Assembly: GCA_037200975.1 (NCBI GenBank)
Contig: JBBCGI010000001.1
Location: 4,423,716 to 4,487,715, forward strand
DNA length: 64,000 nt
Origin: Pseudomonadota bacterium
GTDB taxonomy: Bacteria > Pseudomonadota > Gammaproteobacteria > Steroidobacterales > Steroidobacteraceae
Reading direction: 5' to 3'
Below are positions 7,892 to 17,036 of this stretch, piece after piece. The translations under genes and the position numbers were made by a program. Each line of letters starts with the position of its first letter. Within the stretch, counting starts at the first letter, position 1. The notes under the pieces are model-generated. The model made no database searches and was not told the origin of the DNA. It saw only the letters and a program-made list of their open reading frames with translations.

Positions 7892-9421
7892 TCACCGCAC
7901 ATTGACTTCCGCCCAATCCAACCGCTCCTCGACTCGATGAAACGCATCGTCCCCGATCTCCGCCGTGGCGCGCATCCTCACCAGGGCTTCGCGCTGGGCC
8001 GCGACGATTCGCGCGCGCAGCTGGTTCCGGACCGTCCGCCCGGTTTCCGTCGGCTCGCCATCTTCTCCAACGGCCGACGTCGCGAACTCCTCGCGCAGGA
8101 TCTCCGCAACCTCCGTCCCATCCCCATCGAGGATCTCGTTCGCCACCCGCGAAAGGCGTTCCTTGGCCGCGCGGATTTCGTCATCGACGGTGCTGTCGGC
8201 GCGCAGACGCATCGCGAGGATCAGCGGCCGCAGCGTGAGCCCCTGCAGGATCAAGGTGCCGACCACGACGCTGAACGCACACAGCAGGATCAGGTTGCGG
8301 TACGGAAAATGCGCCGGCAACGCGTACGCCGCCGCGAGTGTCACGATGCCGCGCATGCCGCACCAGCTCACCACCACGCTGGCGTTGAGCCGGGGCGGCA
8401 TCGGGCCGGGCCATCTACCCGCGCCGAACCACTTGAGTTTCAGATACGCGACGCGGTTGTACGTCATCACCCACGCAAACCGCACGAACACCACCATGCC
8501 GAGCACGGCGGCCGCGACCCGCAGGTAGTGATGCCGTTCGTCGGATTCGAGGTCGCCGAGGATCGGACGCAGCTGCAGTCCGATCAGCATGAACGCCAGC
8601 ACGTTCAACACGAACACCACGGTCTCCCACACGGCGTACGAGGGCAGGCGTATGCGCGCGGATTGTTTGCCGCCGCCGATGCGTGAAATGGTGATCGCGT
8701 AGGTCACGAGGGTGACGATGGCGGAAAGGCCCGCTTCGTCCGCGAGGATCCACACGCCGAACGTGGTGACGAACTGCAATACGATCGAACTCGGCACGTC
8801 GGTCAGGGCGCCCATGAGCCGCAAGGCGACTTGCGCGAGCAGATAGCCCACCACCACGCTCGCCAACATCGCCAACGCCTCGGGCGCGATGCTGCCGGTC
8901 GTCAGCGTGCCGCCCATGGCGGCGCCGACGGCGATGCGATAGACGAGCAACGCGGTGGCGTCATTGAGCAGACTCTCGCCCTCTAGGATGACGAGCATGC
9001 GATGCGGAAGGCGTAGGTGGCGCAACACGGCCGACGCCGCTGCCGCATCGGGCGGCGCCACGATGGCGCCGAGCGCGATGGCCGCAGCCCACGGAATGCC
9101 GGGCACCATCCAGTGCACCAGCCATGCCACGGAGGCGGTGGTGATGCCGACGGCGATGACGACCAGGCTGAGCACCGGCACCCAGTTGCGCTTGAGGTCG
9201 CGTAACGAGGTGTCGTACGCCGCATCGAGCAGTACCGGCGCCACGAACAAGGCCAGCGTGAGCTGCGGATCGAGCGTGAACGCCGGCGCGTTCGGAATGA
9301 AGGCGAGGGCGGTGCCGCCGAGTGCGATCAACGAGGGGTAGGGCAGGTTCAGCCGGCGTGCGATTGCCGTCAGCACGACGGCGCTCACCAGCAGGACGAG
9401 GATCCATTGGAAAAGCAGCAT
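7892..9421 (-). CDS. CPA1-family Na+/H+ antiporter
   Basis: This 509-residue inner-membrane protein has about 12 hydrophobic segments in the N-terminal 400 residues and a hydrophilic cytoplasmic tail of about 100 residues. The signature APPDAAAASAVLRHLRLPHR, with acidic residues in the transport core, and EGESLLNDATALLVYRIA are typical of bacterial CPA1 (NhaP/TIGR00831-like) antiporters. These exchange Na+ (or K+) for protons in pH and salt homeostasis. The ATG at 9421 directly begins the first membrane helix. It is apparently transcribed alone. Confidence 0.9.
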   Translation of the reverse strand: MLLFQWILVLLVSAVVLTAIARRLNLPYPSLIALGGTALAFIPNAPAFTLDPQLTLALFVAPVLLDAAYDTSLRDLKRNWVPVLSLVVIAVGITTASVAWLVHWMVPGIPWAAAIALGAIVAPPDAAAASAVLRHLRLPHRMLVILEGESLLNDATALLVYRIAVGAAMGGTLTTGSIAPEALAMLASVVVGYLLAQVALRLMGALTDVPSSIVLQFVTTFGVWILADEAGLSAIVTLVTYAITISRIGGGKQSARIRLPSYAVWETVVFVLNVLAFMLIGLQLRPILGDLESDERHHYLRVAAAVLGMVVFVRFAWVMTYNRVAYLKLKWFGAGRWPGPMPPRLNASVVVSWCGMRGIVTLAAAYALPAHFPYRNLILLCAFSVVVGTLILQGLTLRPLILAMRLRADSTVDDEIRAAKERLSRVANEILDGDGTEVAEILREEFATSAVGEDGEPTETGRTVRNQLRARIVAAQREALVRMRATAEIGDDAFHRVEERLDWAEVNVR

Positions 9422-9453
9422 GCCGGGATTCTAACCGCCGGCATGCGGCTTCT

Positions 9454-10026
9454 TCACCGGTGTCCGTAGTCCGTGAAGACGAAGTCCCGCGATTTCACTA
9501 TGGTGTGGCAGGCGAAACCGCACTTGGCGTCGTTGCCCTGCGGGGGCGTGCCGGCCATCGTGCCGGGCGCGAACTTGTCGGTGGCGGCGTCGTAGTCGAA
9601 CACGGCGTATCCCCAGCCGCCGCTGTCGGCGAACCGCTTGCTGTCCTTCACCATGAGGTCGACGTTCTGCTGCGTGCCGGGCACCGTCGCGTTCGGGAAG
9701 AACTGATGCTTTTTCGGCGCCCAATGGATCTTCGCCATCTTGGCACCATCGGGGACCGGTTTGCCGTTGCCGGGAATACCGGCCTTGAAGGCCGCGATCA
9801 TCGCGGGGTTGCCGAGGATCACGGCGATGGCCTTGTCGTTCGAGCTGACCGAGACGGTCTCCCAGGTCTCGAATCCCTTGAACTCGGAGAATGCGAGTCC
9901 ACCCGGCACTTTGAGGCTGTACTTGTCCTGGGCGGCGGGTGCCGCGGACTGGGCTACCACGGCGATGGAGCCCGCCAGGGCGGCGCAACTAACTAGAACA
10001 CTGAGGGATTTCACCGCGGCATGCAT
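9454..10026 (-). CDS. periplasmic cytochrome P460 family protein
   Basis: This 190-residue protein starts at ATG 10026, six bases after an AGGAG ribosome site. It has a signal peptide (MHAAVKSLSVLVSCAALAGS) and a P460-type domain (GFETWETVSVSSNDKAIAVI, VKDSKRFADSGGWGYAVFDY). It ends with the haem attachment segment KCGFACHTIVKSRDFVFTDY. The Cys pair is spaced CX3CH rather than the usual CX2CH. P460 proteins are periplasmic c-type haem proteins that oxidise hydroxylamine or bind NO; the function in this branch is untested. A copy of the shared 42-bp element lies 33 bases upstream. Confidence 0.85.
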   Translation of the reverse strand: MHAAVKSLSVLVSCAALAGSIAVVAQSAAPAAQDKYSLKVPGGLAFSEFKGFETWETVSVSSNDKAIAVILGNPAMIAAFKAGIPGNGKPVPDGAKMAKIHWAPKKHQFFPNATVPGTQQNVDLMVKDSKRFADSGGWGYAVFDYDAATDKFAPGTMAGTPPQGNDAKCGFACHTIVKSRDFVFTDYGHR

Positions 10027-10058
10027 GTCGTACTCCTGGGTATCGTGGTCGGACAGCC

Positions 10059-10100
10059 GATCAGACCACATGCCGCAGTGAGTCTGAACTGCACTTTGGT
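10059..10100 (-). promoter_or_regulatory. shared 42-bp promoter element, copy 2
   Basis: The minus strand reads ACCAAAGTGCAGTTC at the distal end and TGTGGTCTGATC at the proximal end, with the same 42-bp frame as the other copies. It lies before the P460 gene. Confidence 0.65.
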
Positions 10101-10109
10101 ACCGACTAG

Positions 10110-11330
10110 CTACGCTCGCAGTGTGCGGAAGCCGGCGCGAATCTCTTGCGCGAGGATGCCAGGCTGCTCCCAGGCCGCGAAGTGACCGCCCTTGTCTGCC
10201 TTGTGGTAGTGCACGAGCTTCGGATACGCCCGTTCCGCCCAGGAGCGCGGCAGCTGGAATATCTCATCCGGAAAGACGGTGACGGCCACCGGGATTCCGA
10301 TGCCCATCGGCGCGAAGAACGGCAGCTTGTTTTCGCGGTAGAGACCGGCGGCGGAAATCGCCGTGTTGGTGAGCCAATAGAGCGTGATGTTGTCGAGCAG
10401 GTCGTCCCGCGTGAGGCCCTGGCGATTGCCGTCACCGTGGCCGTCGAGGATGTGCGTGCGCAGCTCGTGGCTCCACAGATCGTTGTCCAGGATCCAGGCG
10501 GCCAGGCCGACCGGCGAATCCCCCAGCCCATACAGCGCATGCGGATGGCGCGCCATCTGCTGGGCATACGACAGGCTGTTGGCAAAGAAGAAGGCGAGCC
10601 GCTCGAAGGCGCGCTTCTCGTCTGGCTCGAGCCCCGGCGGCGGATTCCCGGATCCGAGCGCAAAGAAAATCTCGGTCGGTACGGCCGATTGCAGGTTGAC
10701 GTGGATGCCTAACAATCCGGGCGGCGCCTGCACACCCATCTGCTCCGTCACGAAAGAACCCCAATCGCCGCCTTGCGCCACGTAGCGCGAGTAGCCGAGC
10801 CGTTCCATGAGCACCGCCCAGGCGCGTGCCATCCGCGTGGTGTCCCAGCCCGGGCCGCTCGGTTTGCCGGAGAACCCATAACCCGCCATCGACGGAATGA
10901 CCACGTGGAACGCGTCTGCGACGCTGCCGCCGTGGGCGGTGGGATTGGTGAGTGGCTCGATGAGCTTGAGTTGCTCGACGATCGAACCGGGCCAGCCGTG
11001 CGTGACGATGAGCGGCAGCGCATTCTCGTGCTTCGAACGAACGTGGATGAAGTGGAAGTCGAGGCCGTCGATCGTGGTGATGAAATTCGGCACCGCGTTC
11101 AGCCGCTTCTCGAGCTTGCGCCAGTCGTATTCCGTGGCCCAATAACTCGCGAGTTTCTGCAGGGTCGCGAGTGTCACGCCCGGCGCCGCTTCGTCAGCCG
11201 GTTCGTTGTCCGGCCAGACCGTCGCATTGATGCGCCTGCGCAGTTCGGTGAGCTTCGCCTCGGGGACATTGATGTGGAAATGCCGGATGTCCGCCGCGTC
11301 GGCGCCTGCGTGTTTCGGAACTGCGTTCAC
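10110..11330 (-). CDS. epoxide hydrolase (copy 1, cytoplasmic)
   Basis: This is a 406-residue member of the microsomal-type epoxide hydrolase family. It starts at GTG 11330, behind an AGGGAG ribosome site. The N-terminal EHN domain (FHINVPEAKLTELRRRINA, about 17-120) precedes the alpha/beta hydrolase core, with oxyanion motif HGWPGS (111-116), nucleophile Asp189 in AQGGDWGSF and catalytic His in GGHFAAWEQP near the end. It has no signal peptide, unlike the two paralogues in this window. It hydrates epoxides to diols. It lies 34 bp after the 71-residue ORF and probably shares its transcript. Confidence 0.9.
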   Translation of the reverse strand: MNAVPKHAGADAADIRHFHINVPEAKLTELRRRINATVWPDNEPADEAAPGVTLATLQKLASYWATEYDWRKLEKRLNAVPNFITTIDGLDFHFIHVRSKHENALPLIVTHGWPGSIVEQLKLIEPLTNPTAHGGSVADAFHVVIPSMAGYGFSGKPSGPGWDTTRMARAWAVLMERLGYSRYVAQGGDWGSFVTEQMGVQAPPGLLGIHVNLQSAVPTEIFFALGSGNPPPGLEPDEKRAFERLAFFFANSLSYAQQMARHPHALYGLGDSPVGLAAWILDNDLWSHELRTHILDGHGDGNRQGLTRDDLLDNITLYWLTNTAISAAGLYRENKLPFFAPMGIGIPVAVTVFPDEIFQLPRSWAERAYPKLVHYHKADKGGHFAAWEQPGILAQEIRAGFRTLRA

Positions 11331-11364
11331 CTGTGTACTCCCTGGAGAAGTGAGCCGCGACCCG

Positions 11365-11580
11365 TCAGGAAGCAGCAGTGCGATTCGCCCGGACGCAAGG
11401 GTGCGTGCTCCACCACCTCGCGACTATCGAAGCGTCGCTCGTCGGGTTGTACCCGGTCGGTTCGGCGGCGTGCGAAATCCTCGTGAGAAACCTGTTCCAG
11501 CGGTCCGCGCCGCTGCCCGTGTGCAAAACCTGCGTGGTGTTTTCCCGGATGTACAGCACCGTACTGGATGTCGCTTGCAT
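11365..11580 (-). CDS. small protein of unknown function (71 aa)
   Basis: This short open frame of 71 codons begins with ATG 11580, preceded by an excellent ribosome site (GGAGG, seven bases upstream). Third-position GC is about 80 percent, like its neighbours, supporting real coding. The product (MQATSSTVLYIRENTTQVLH at the start) has no recognised domain, signal peptide or membrane segment. It lies between a terminator and the epoxide hydrolase gene and follows a degenerate copy of the shared promoter element, so it would be the first gene of that operon. It may instead be a non-coding leader. Confidence 0.5.
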   Translation of the reverse strand: MQATSSTVLYIRENTTQVLHTGSGADRWNRFLTRISHAAEPTGYNPTSDASIVARWWSTHPCVRANRTAAS

Positions 11581-11606
11581 AGTTAGTCCTCCAGATCCTG
11601 ACGGAG

Positions 11607-11648
11607 GACAGTACGCAGCCCCGCGCCGTGACGCGATTGCACATTGGT
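11607..11648 (-). promoter_or_regulatory. shared 42-bp promoter element, copy 3 (degenerate)
   Basis: The distal box ACCAATGTGCAATCGC is well conserved on the minus strand; the proximal half (CTGCGTACTGTC) is a weaker match. It lies 27 bases before the 71-residue ORF and upstream of epoxide hydrolase copy 1. Confidence 0.55.
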
Positions 11649-11663
11649 ATAGGAACGCAAATG

Positions 11664-11692
11664 AAAAGGCCCGCAGACGAGGTCTGCGGGCC
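11664..11692 (-). terminator. Rho-independent terminator of epoxide hydrolase copy 2
   Basis: A perfect 11-bp stem (GGCCCGCAGAC at 11668-11678 with its complement at 11682-11692, loop GAG) is followed on the minus strand by TTTT. It lies 23 bases after the stop of the epoxide hydrolase gene ending at 11716. Confidence 0.85.
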
Positions 11693-11715
11693 CGATGGCG
11701 TCGTGCCTTCCCGGC

Positions 11716-13041
11716 TTACGGGTTGCGAATCGTCTTGAAACTCGCGCGCAGCTCGTCGACGAGCAGCGCCGGCTGCTCCCATGCGGCAAAGTGACCGCCC
11801 TTGGGCGGCTGGTTGTAGTGGATGAGCTTGGGATACGCGCGCTCCGCCCAGGACCGCGGCAGCTGGTACAGCTCGTCGGGGAACGCGCTCACCGCAACCG
11901 GAATCTTGACGCCCATCTCCGCGAAGAACGGTTTCTTGTTCTCACGGTAGAGGCGCGCGCCGGAGATCCCGGTGTTGGTCAACCAGGTGAGCGTGATGTT
12001 GTCGAGCACGTCGTCACGCGTGAGACCTTCGGCCTTCCCTTCGAAAGTGCGCCGGATCATCTGGTAGCTCAGCAAGTCGTGATCGAGGAACCACGCGGCG
12101 AGGCCGATCGGCGAATCCGCGATCCCGTACAGGGTCTGCGGATGGTTCGCCATCTGCTGCGCGTACGACAAGCCATGGACGAAGAAGTAGTCGAGCCGTT
12201 CGAAGGCGCGCTTTTCATCCGGTCCGAGGCCCGGCGGCGGCGTGTGGCTGGCCGTCGCCTGCAGGATTTCCAGCGGAACCGCGGAGGGCAGCGTGGTGTT
12301 GATGGCTAACAATCCCGGCGGGGCCTGCACGCCCATGAGCTCCGTCACGAATGCACCCCAATCACCGCCGTGGGCCACGTATTTCGTGTAGCCAAGGCGT
12401 TTCATGAGCACGTCCCAGGCCTGCGCCATGCGCACGCAGTCCCAACCCGGGGCGGTGGGGCGTCCGGAGAATCCGTAGCCAGCCATCGACGGGATGACCA
12501 CGTCGAACGCGTCCATTGCCGTGCCGCCGAACGCGGTCGGATTCGTCAGCGGCTCGATGAGCTTCATCTGTTCGATGATCGATCCCGGCCACCCGTGTGT
12601 GATGATGATAGGCAGCGCGTTCTTGTGCTTCGACTTCACATGGATGAAGTGAATGTCGAGGCCGTCGATCTCGGTGACGAAATTCGGCACGGCGTTGATC
12701 TTCGTCTCGATCCTGCGCCAGTCGTATTCCGCACCCCAGTAGCGCGCGAGGTTCTGCATGGTCGCGAGCTGCACGCCTTCGGACTCGTCGGACACTGTTT
12801 CCTTGTCGGGCCAGACGGTGGCGTTGATGCGCTTGCGCAGATCGACGAGCTGCGCCTCGGGAATATTCACGTGGAAAGGGCGGATGGCGGTGTTGTCACT
12901 GCCAACCTGCTTGGGAACGGCATTCATTGCGGTACTCCTTGGAGTTGCGGAAAAAGCGGAAAGACTCAGGAGACTCGCGGCGGCAGCTGCCGCGGTGGCT
13001 CCGACAAATCGACGCCTGTTGAGGCCGGGCAAGTTCTGCAT
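11716..13041 (-). CDS. epoxide hydrolase (copy 2, Tat-exported)
   Basis: This 441-residue paralogue of copy 1 carries an N-terminal twin-arginine signal (MQNLPGLNRRRFVGATAAAA), so it is probably exported folded to the periplasm. After the signal, MNAVPKQVGSD aligns with the very start of copy 1. It has the EHN domain, the HGWPGS motif, nucleophile AHGGDWGAF and catalytic His in GGHFAAWEQP. The ATG at 13041 follows an AGAGGA ribosome site. It has its own terminator and its own copy of the shared promoter element, and is divergent from the cupin gene. Confidence 0.9.
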   Translation of the reverse strand: MQNLPGLNRRRFVGATAAAAAASLLSLSAFSATPRSTAMNAVPKQVGSDNTAIRPFHVNIPEAQLVDLRKRINATVWPDKETVSDESEGVQLATMQNLARYWGAEYDWRRIETKINAVPNFVTEIDGLDIHFIHVKSKHKNALPIIITHGWPGSIIEQMKLIEPLTNPTAFGGTAMDAFDVVIPSMAGYGFSGRPTAPGWDCVRMAQAWDVLMKRLGYTKYVAHGGDWGAFVTELMGVQAPPGLLAINTTLPSAVPLEILQATASHTPPPGLGPDEKRAFERLDYFFVHGLSYAQQMANHPQTLYGIADSPIGLAAWFLDHDLLSYQMIRRTFEGKAEGLTRDDVLDNITLTWLTNTGISGARLYRENKKPFFAEMGVKIPVAVSAFPDELYQLPRSWAERAYPKLIHYNQPPKGGHFAAWEQPALLVDELRASFKTIRNP

Positions 13042-13101
13042 GGCGAAATCCTCTGTTGACTAGTTGGAACGGCGTGCGCCGCTGACGGCCCACGCGCAAG
13101 C

Positions 13102-13142
13102 GATCACAGCAGAGGCGTCGGCATCGTTGAGTTCACGATGGT
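13102..13142 (-). promoter_or_regulatory. shared promoter element, copy 4 (41 bp)
   Basis: The minus strand reads ACCATCGTGAACTC, then CTGCTGTGATC, one base shorter than the standard frame. It lies 61 bases before epoxide hydrolase copy 2. The DNA just beyond it (GTGTCGGTCGACACCTTGGT) also matches DNA beyond the element before epoxide hydrolase copy 3. Confidence 0.65.
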
Positions 13143-13169
13143 GTCGGTCGACACCTTGGTAGGGGGACT

Positions 13170-13211
13170 ACTTTCGTCGGGTCGCCGTGCCGACGGCGGT
13201 CTGCTGACATT
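13170..13211 (+). promoter_or_regulatory. shared 42-bp promoter element, copy 5
   Basis: The plus strand reads ACTTTCGTCGGGTCGC, then TCTGCTGACATTC. It is on the opposite strand to copy 4, so the divergent epoxide hydrolase and cupin genes each have their own element. It ends nine bases before the cupin ATG. Confidence 0.5.
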
Positions 13212-13219
13212 CGATCCGC

Positions 13220-13672
13220 ATGAAACGCATTCGCTACTTCGCCATCGCCACTGCTGTCGCCTTCTCGGCGGGAGCGTCTCTTATCCCGCTCGCCGTCGAC
13301 GCGCCGTACGATTTCGCACGGCACGAAGCCGTCACGCTGCTTGCGGCAAGATCAATCCCCAGCGTGCCGGGCAAACGCCTGGTCAGCATCCTGGTCGACT
13401 ATCCACCCGGCGCTGGTTCCGTACCGCATCGTCACGCGGGCTCGGCCTTCATCTACGCGTACGTCCTCTCGGGACAGATCCGCAGCCAGATCGACGACGA
13501 GCCGGTTCGCATCTACCGGGAGGGTGAGTGGTGGTTCGAGGGTCCGGGCGCGCATCACCGCGAGAGCGCCAATGCCAGCAAGACGCGGCGGGCGCGGCTG
13601 CTCGCGGTGTTCGTCGTGGATGCCGCGGAAAACGAATTGACCACGCCGGATGCGCGCGCCGGCAGCGACTAG
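13220..13672 (+). CDS. exported cupin-domain protein
   Basis: This 150-residue protein has an N-terminal hydrophobic signal (MKRIRYFAIATAVAFSAGAS). It is followed by a single cupin barrel with metal-binding motif PPGAGSVPHRHAGSAFIYAY and second motif YREGEWWFEGPGAHHRES. The His/Glu residues would hold one metal ion. Periplasmic cupins of this size are often of unknown substrate; some act as oxygenases or sensors. It is divergent from epoxide hydrolase copy 2 and appears to share its regulation through a copy of the 42-bp element. Confidence 0.8.
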   Translation: MKRIRYFAIATAVAFSAGASLIPLAVDAPYDFARHEAVTLLAARSIPSVPGKRLVSILVDYPPGAGSVPHRHAGSAFIYAYVLSGQIRSQIDDEPVRIYREGEWWFEGPGAHHRESANASKTRRARLLAVFVVDAAENELTTPDARAGSD

Positions 13673-13705
13673 CTACAACGTGCGCGGCCGGCGGGGAAGC
13701 GCCCG

Positions 13706-14155
13706 TCAGCGCCGTTCTTCTACCTGGTCGAGGTACGCCACATAACCTTCGGCCTCCATGTCGTCGCGATGAATGAATCGCAGCGAGGCCGAGTTGATGC
13801 AGTAACGCAATCCGCCGCGGTCCTCCGGACCGTCGTCGAAGACATGACCCAGATGGCTGTCGCCATGCGCGGAGCGCACTTCCGTGCGGACCATGCCGTG
13901 CGACTTGTCCGTCAATTCGTTGACGTTCGCGGGTTCGATCGGTTTGGTGAAACTGGGCCAGCCGCATCCCGAGTCGAATTTGTCGGAAGACGCAAACAGC
14001 GGCTCACCCGACACGATGTCGACGTAGATGCCGGGCTCGTCGTTGTCCAGATGCTGTCCGGTGCCGGGCATTTCGGTCGCGCCTTTCTGCGTGACGCGGT
14101 ACTGCTCGGGCGTGAGCGTCGCGATGACGGCAGGATCTTTGCTGTACGTGGGCAT
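13706..14155 (-). CDS. msrB: peptide-methionine (R)-S-oxide reductase
   Basis: This is a 149-residue MsrB that reduces the R form of methionine sulfoxide in proteins. The start [20 protein letters not shown] at ATG 14155 is preferred; the longer frame has no ribosome site and unrelated sequence. Conserved blocks are [19 protein letters not shown] (Cys64), [16 protein letters not shown] and the catalytic Cys119 in [13 protein letters not shown]. The two CxxC zinc-binding pairs of classical MsrB are absent, so this is a zinc-free form. No signal peptide, so cytoplasmic. It fits the oxidative-damage theme of the neighbourhood but lacks the shared promoter element. Confidence 0.93.
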   Translation of the reverse strand: MPTYSKDPAVIATLTPEQYRVTQKGATEMPGTGQHLDNDEPGIYVDIVSGEPLFASSDKFDSGCGWPSFTKPIEPANVNELTDKSHGMVRTEVRSAHGDSHLGHVFDDGPEDRGGLRYCINSASLRFIHRDDMEAEGYVAYLDQVEERR

Positions 14156-14243
14156 CGGCTGCTCCTGGGCTGTGTGGATGCTCGAGCGAGAGGCCTCGAT
14201 TTCAGCAGACCCGCAACCGGATTGCGATGACACCAACGTGTGC

Positions 14244-15149
14244 TCAACCTTTGACGAACTCCGGCCGTTCGAACGTGGGATTCGGGTAGTTGTAGAACCC
14301 CTGGCCGCTCGCGACTCCCAGCCGGCCCTTCTGGAGGAAATGCTCGTCCACGTAGCGCGCGTACTCGAGCGCCAGCGGATTGGCGTTGCTCTCGCCGAGC
14401 AGCTTCGCGACATGGTGCACCACGCCCAGGCCCATGCGATCCATCATGCCGAACGGGCCCATATGCGTGCCCAGCGTGATCATCCAGGTACGGTCGATGC
14501 TCTCGAAGTCGCTCACGCCGCGCACCACGAGATCCACGGCCGCGAAACACCACGGCACGATCAGGCTGTTGACGATGTAACCGTTCTGTTCCTTGCGGAT
14601 CGGAATCGGCACGAGGCCGATCTCGCCGGCGAACTCCAGCAGCGCCTCGAACAGGGCCGGATCGGTGCCCGGATGGCCCATGACTTCGCCGATGTTGGCG
14701 TCCCAGACACCGATGGCGAAGTGCAAGGCCAGAAACTTCTGCGGCCGGTCGACGAAGCGCGCCAGCGCGCTCGGCGGCAACGTCGACGTGTTGGTCGTGA
14801 AGACCGTGCGAGCCGGGGCGTGCCGCGAAGCCTCGCGCCAGAAGGATTCCTTGATGGCCAACGACTCGGGCACGGACTCGCTGATCAGGTCGGCATCGCG
14901 TACGGCCGACGCGAGGTCTGTCGTATAACTCAGGCGTGCCAGCGTGTCGTCGACCTGCTGGCGGGTCGCGCCGCGCTGGTTAGTGAAGAGATCCGCGTAC
15001 TGCCGGTGAAACACCTTGCCTTTCTCGAGGCCCGCGGGAATGGCGTCGTACACGGTGACGTGTTTGCCGTGGAAGGCCATCTGCCATGCCACTTGCGAGC
15101 CCATCGTGCCCGCGCCAGCGGTGGTGATCCTGGAGAAGCGGTCAGACAT
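14244..15149 (-). CDS. 3-hydroxyacyl-CoA dehydrogenase
   Basis: This 301-residue NAD-dependent dehydrogenase has an N-terminal Rossmann fold ([20 protein letters not shown]) and catalytic-region segments [34 protein letters not shown] and [20 protein letters not shown]. The C-terminal helical domain contains [19 protein letters not shown]. It oxidises a 3-hydroxyacyl-CoA or related hydroxy acid. Its start ATGTCTGA overlaps the stop of the SDR gene by eight bases, so the genes are translationally coupled. It is the last gene of the hydrolase-SDR-dehydrogenase operon. Confidence 0.9.
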   Translation of the reverse strand: MSDRFSRITTAGAGTMGSQVAWQMAFHGKHVTVYDAIPAGLEKGKVFHRQYADLFTNQRGATRQQVDDTLARLSYTTDLASAVRDADLISESVPESLAIKESFWREASRHAPARTVFTTNTSTLPPSALARFVDRPQKFLALHFAIGVWDANIGEVMGHPGTDPALFEALLEFAGEIGLVPIPIRKEQNGYIVNSLIVPWCFAAVDLVVRGVSDFESIDRTWMITLGTHMGPFGMMDRMGLGVVHHVAKLLGESNANPLALEYARYVDEHFLQKGRLGVASGQGFYNYPNPTFERPEFVKG

Positions 15150-15996
15150 CGCCTGTCACGCCTTTTTCGGCGTGCCATTTTTGTTCGGCCGGCGGCCGCG
15201 ACGCATCAGTGGATGGACGCAGCAGCACCGCGGAGATGCGCGTCATCCATTCGCGCGGCAGGAAGCGGTAGCTAGACGCCATCAGCCGGTTGCGCAGCCC
15301 CGGGATCACCACGGCGCGGCCCCGGTCGAGCCCGCGCAGGCCCGCCGAGATGACCGGACCGGGATCGGCGAGACGGCGGTAGATCGCGGTATGGCCGACA
15401 TCGGCGCCGAGCGCGTCGACGAAGCCGGTGCGCGTCGGGCCCGGGCACAGCGCGGTGACCGCAACGCCTGCCGGGCGCGCCTCCGCCCACAGCGCCTCGC
15501 TGAACGACAGCACGAAAGCTTTGCTCGCGCCGTACACCGCCTGGAAGGGCGCGGGTTGAAAGGCGATCGTCGATGCGACGTTGAGAATGCCGCCGCTGTG
15601 CCGCGCAAGCATTCCCGGCAGGAAGGCGCGCGCCAGTGCAACCACCGCGTTGACGTCGACCGCTATCTCGGTGGCTTCATGGTCCGCATTGGCCTCTGCA
15701 AACGGACCGTAGCTGCCGAAGCCGGCGTTGTTCACCAGCACTTCGACCGGGCGGTCGCCGACGCGCTCCAGCAGCGCGGAAATTCCCGCCGCTGTCGCGA
15801 GGTCCGCGACTACGGTTTCGACCGCAACCTGCGGAGTATCGCGGCGGATGTGGAGTGCCGCGTCTTCGAGGCGTGTCTGGTTGCGGCCGGTCAGTACGAG
15901 CGACATGCCGCGTTGCGCGAGCCGCGCGGCGATCCCGCGGCCCAGTCCGGACGACGCTCCCGTGACGATGGCCCAGCGATTCTCATAATGGATCAC
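15142..15996 (-). CDS. short-chain dehydrogenase/reductase
   Basis: This is a 284-residue SDR. The start is set at GTG 15996 because AGGAGG lies six bases upstream; a longer TTG start would place the ribosome site inside the gene. It has the NAD(P)-binding motif TGASSGLGRG, NNAG in VLVNNAGFGSYGPF, and the catalytic Ser plus YxxxK in VYGASKAFVLSFSEALW. It overlaps the downstream dehydrogenase by eight bases and begins 12 bases after the upstream hydrolase stop. The substrate is unknown; the operon as a whole could handle a lipid-like hydroxy or keto compound (inference). Confidence 0.9.
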   Translation of the reverse strand: MIHYENRWAIVTGASSGLGRGIAARLAQRGMSLVLTGRNQTRLEDAALHIRRDTPQVAVETVVADLATAAGISALLERVGDRPVEVLVNNAGFGSYGPFAEANADHEATEIAVDVNAVVALARAFLPGMLARHSGGILNVASTIAFQPAPFQAVYGASKAFVLSFSEALWAEARPAGVAVTALCPGPTRTGFVDALGADVGHTAIYRRLADPGPVISAGLRGLDRGRAVVIPGLRNRLMASSYRFLPREWMTRISAVLLRPSTDASRPPAEQKWHAEKGVTGDV

Positions 15997-16007
15997 AGCG
16001 AACCTCC

Positions 16008-17000
16008 TCAAGCCTTGATGAAGGCGAGCAAGTCACGATTGATCACCTCGGCGTGCGTCGTGCACATGCCATGCGGATATTTCTCGTAGACCTTCAGCGT
16101 GCCTTTCTTCAACAGCTTCGCGGACAGCAACGCCGAGTCGGCGATGGGCACGATCTGGTCGTCGTCGCCGTGCATCACCAGCGTCGGCACTTCGATCGCT
16201 TTCAGATCGCCGGTGAAGTCGGTCTCCGAGAAGGCCTTGATGCCGTCGTAATGCGCCTTGGCGCCGCCCGTCATTCCCTGCCGCCACCAGTTCTGGATCG
16301 CGCCCTGCGAGATCTTCGCGCCCGGACGATTGAAGCCGTAGAACGGGCCGCTTGCGAGGTTGAGATAGAACTGCGAACGGTCGGCCGCGAACTGCGCGCG
16401 GAAACCGTCGAACACCTCGATCGGCAGCCCGCCCGGATTTGCCGCGGTCTTCAACATGATCGGCGGCACCGCGCCGATGATCACGAGCTTGGCGATGCGG
16501 CCGGACTTCTGGCCGTGGAGCGTGGCGTAGTGGGTTGCCTCGCCGCCGCCGGTGGAGTGGCCGATGTGCACGGCATTGCGCAAGTCGAGGTGTTGAACCA
16601 CGGCGGCGATGTCCGCGGCGTAGTGGTCCATGTCGTGGCCGTCGGCCACCTGGCTCGACCGGCCGTGGCCGCGCCGGTCATGTGCGATGACGCGGTAACC
16701 CGCATTCAGGAAGTAGAGCAATTGCGCATCCCAGTCGTCGGCGGACAGCGGCCAGCCGTGGTGGAACACCAGCGGCTGCGCGGCCTTCGGCCCCCAGTCC
16801 TTGAAGTAGATCTGAACGCCGTCTGTGGTTGTGATCGCGGACATTGGATGGTCTCCGGGGTTGTCAGCCGATGAACTGGGTGCCTGCGCGGCCGCGGCAG
16901 CGGTCGAAGCGGTCCATCCCGCCGCGATGGCGCAGGCGCCGCCTAACAAAACGTCGCGCCGGGACGTGGCGGCATGAGTGGCTTGTTCGGGATGTGGCAT
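16008..17000 (-). CDS. Tat-exported alpha/beta hydrolase (non-haem chloroperoxidase-like)
   Basis: This 330-residue protein has a twin-arginine signal ([19 protein letters not shown]) and then an alpha/beta hydrolase core that starts [18 protein letters not shown]. It has [12 protein letters not shown], nucleophile GHSTGGG (Ser149), acid segment [10 protein letters not shown] and catalytic His in [14 protein letters not shown]. The core is like the family often named non-haem chloroperoxidase or arylesterase; in vivo substrates are unknown. First gene of a three-gene operon. It is divergent from the sensor kinase gene and carries a copy of the shared promoter element in the intergenic region. 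Confidence 0.88.
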   Translation of the reverse strand: MPHPEQATHAATSRRDVLLGGACAIAAGWTASTAAAAAQAPSSSADNPGDHPMSAITTTDGVQIYFKDWGPKAAQPLVFHHGWPLSADDWDAQLLYFLNAGYRVIAHDRRGHGRSSQVADGHDMDHYAADIAAVVQHLDLRNAVHIGHSTGGGEATHYATLHGQKSGRIAKLVIIGAVPPIMLKTAANPGGLPIEVFDGFRAQFAADRSQFYLNLASGPFYGFNRPGAKISQGAIQNWWRQGMTGGAKAHYDGIKAFSETDFTGDLKAIEVPTLVMHGDDDQIVPIADSALLSAKLLKKGTLKVYEKYPHGMCTTHAEVINRDLLAFIKA

Positions 17001-17036
17001 GAGGCGACGCCTCGCGGGTCGTGGATGATTGGCGGC

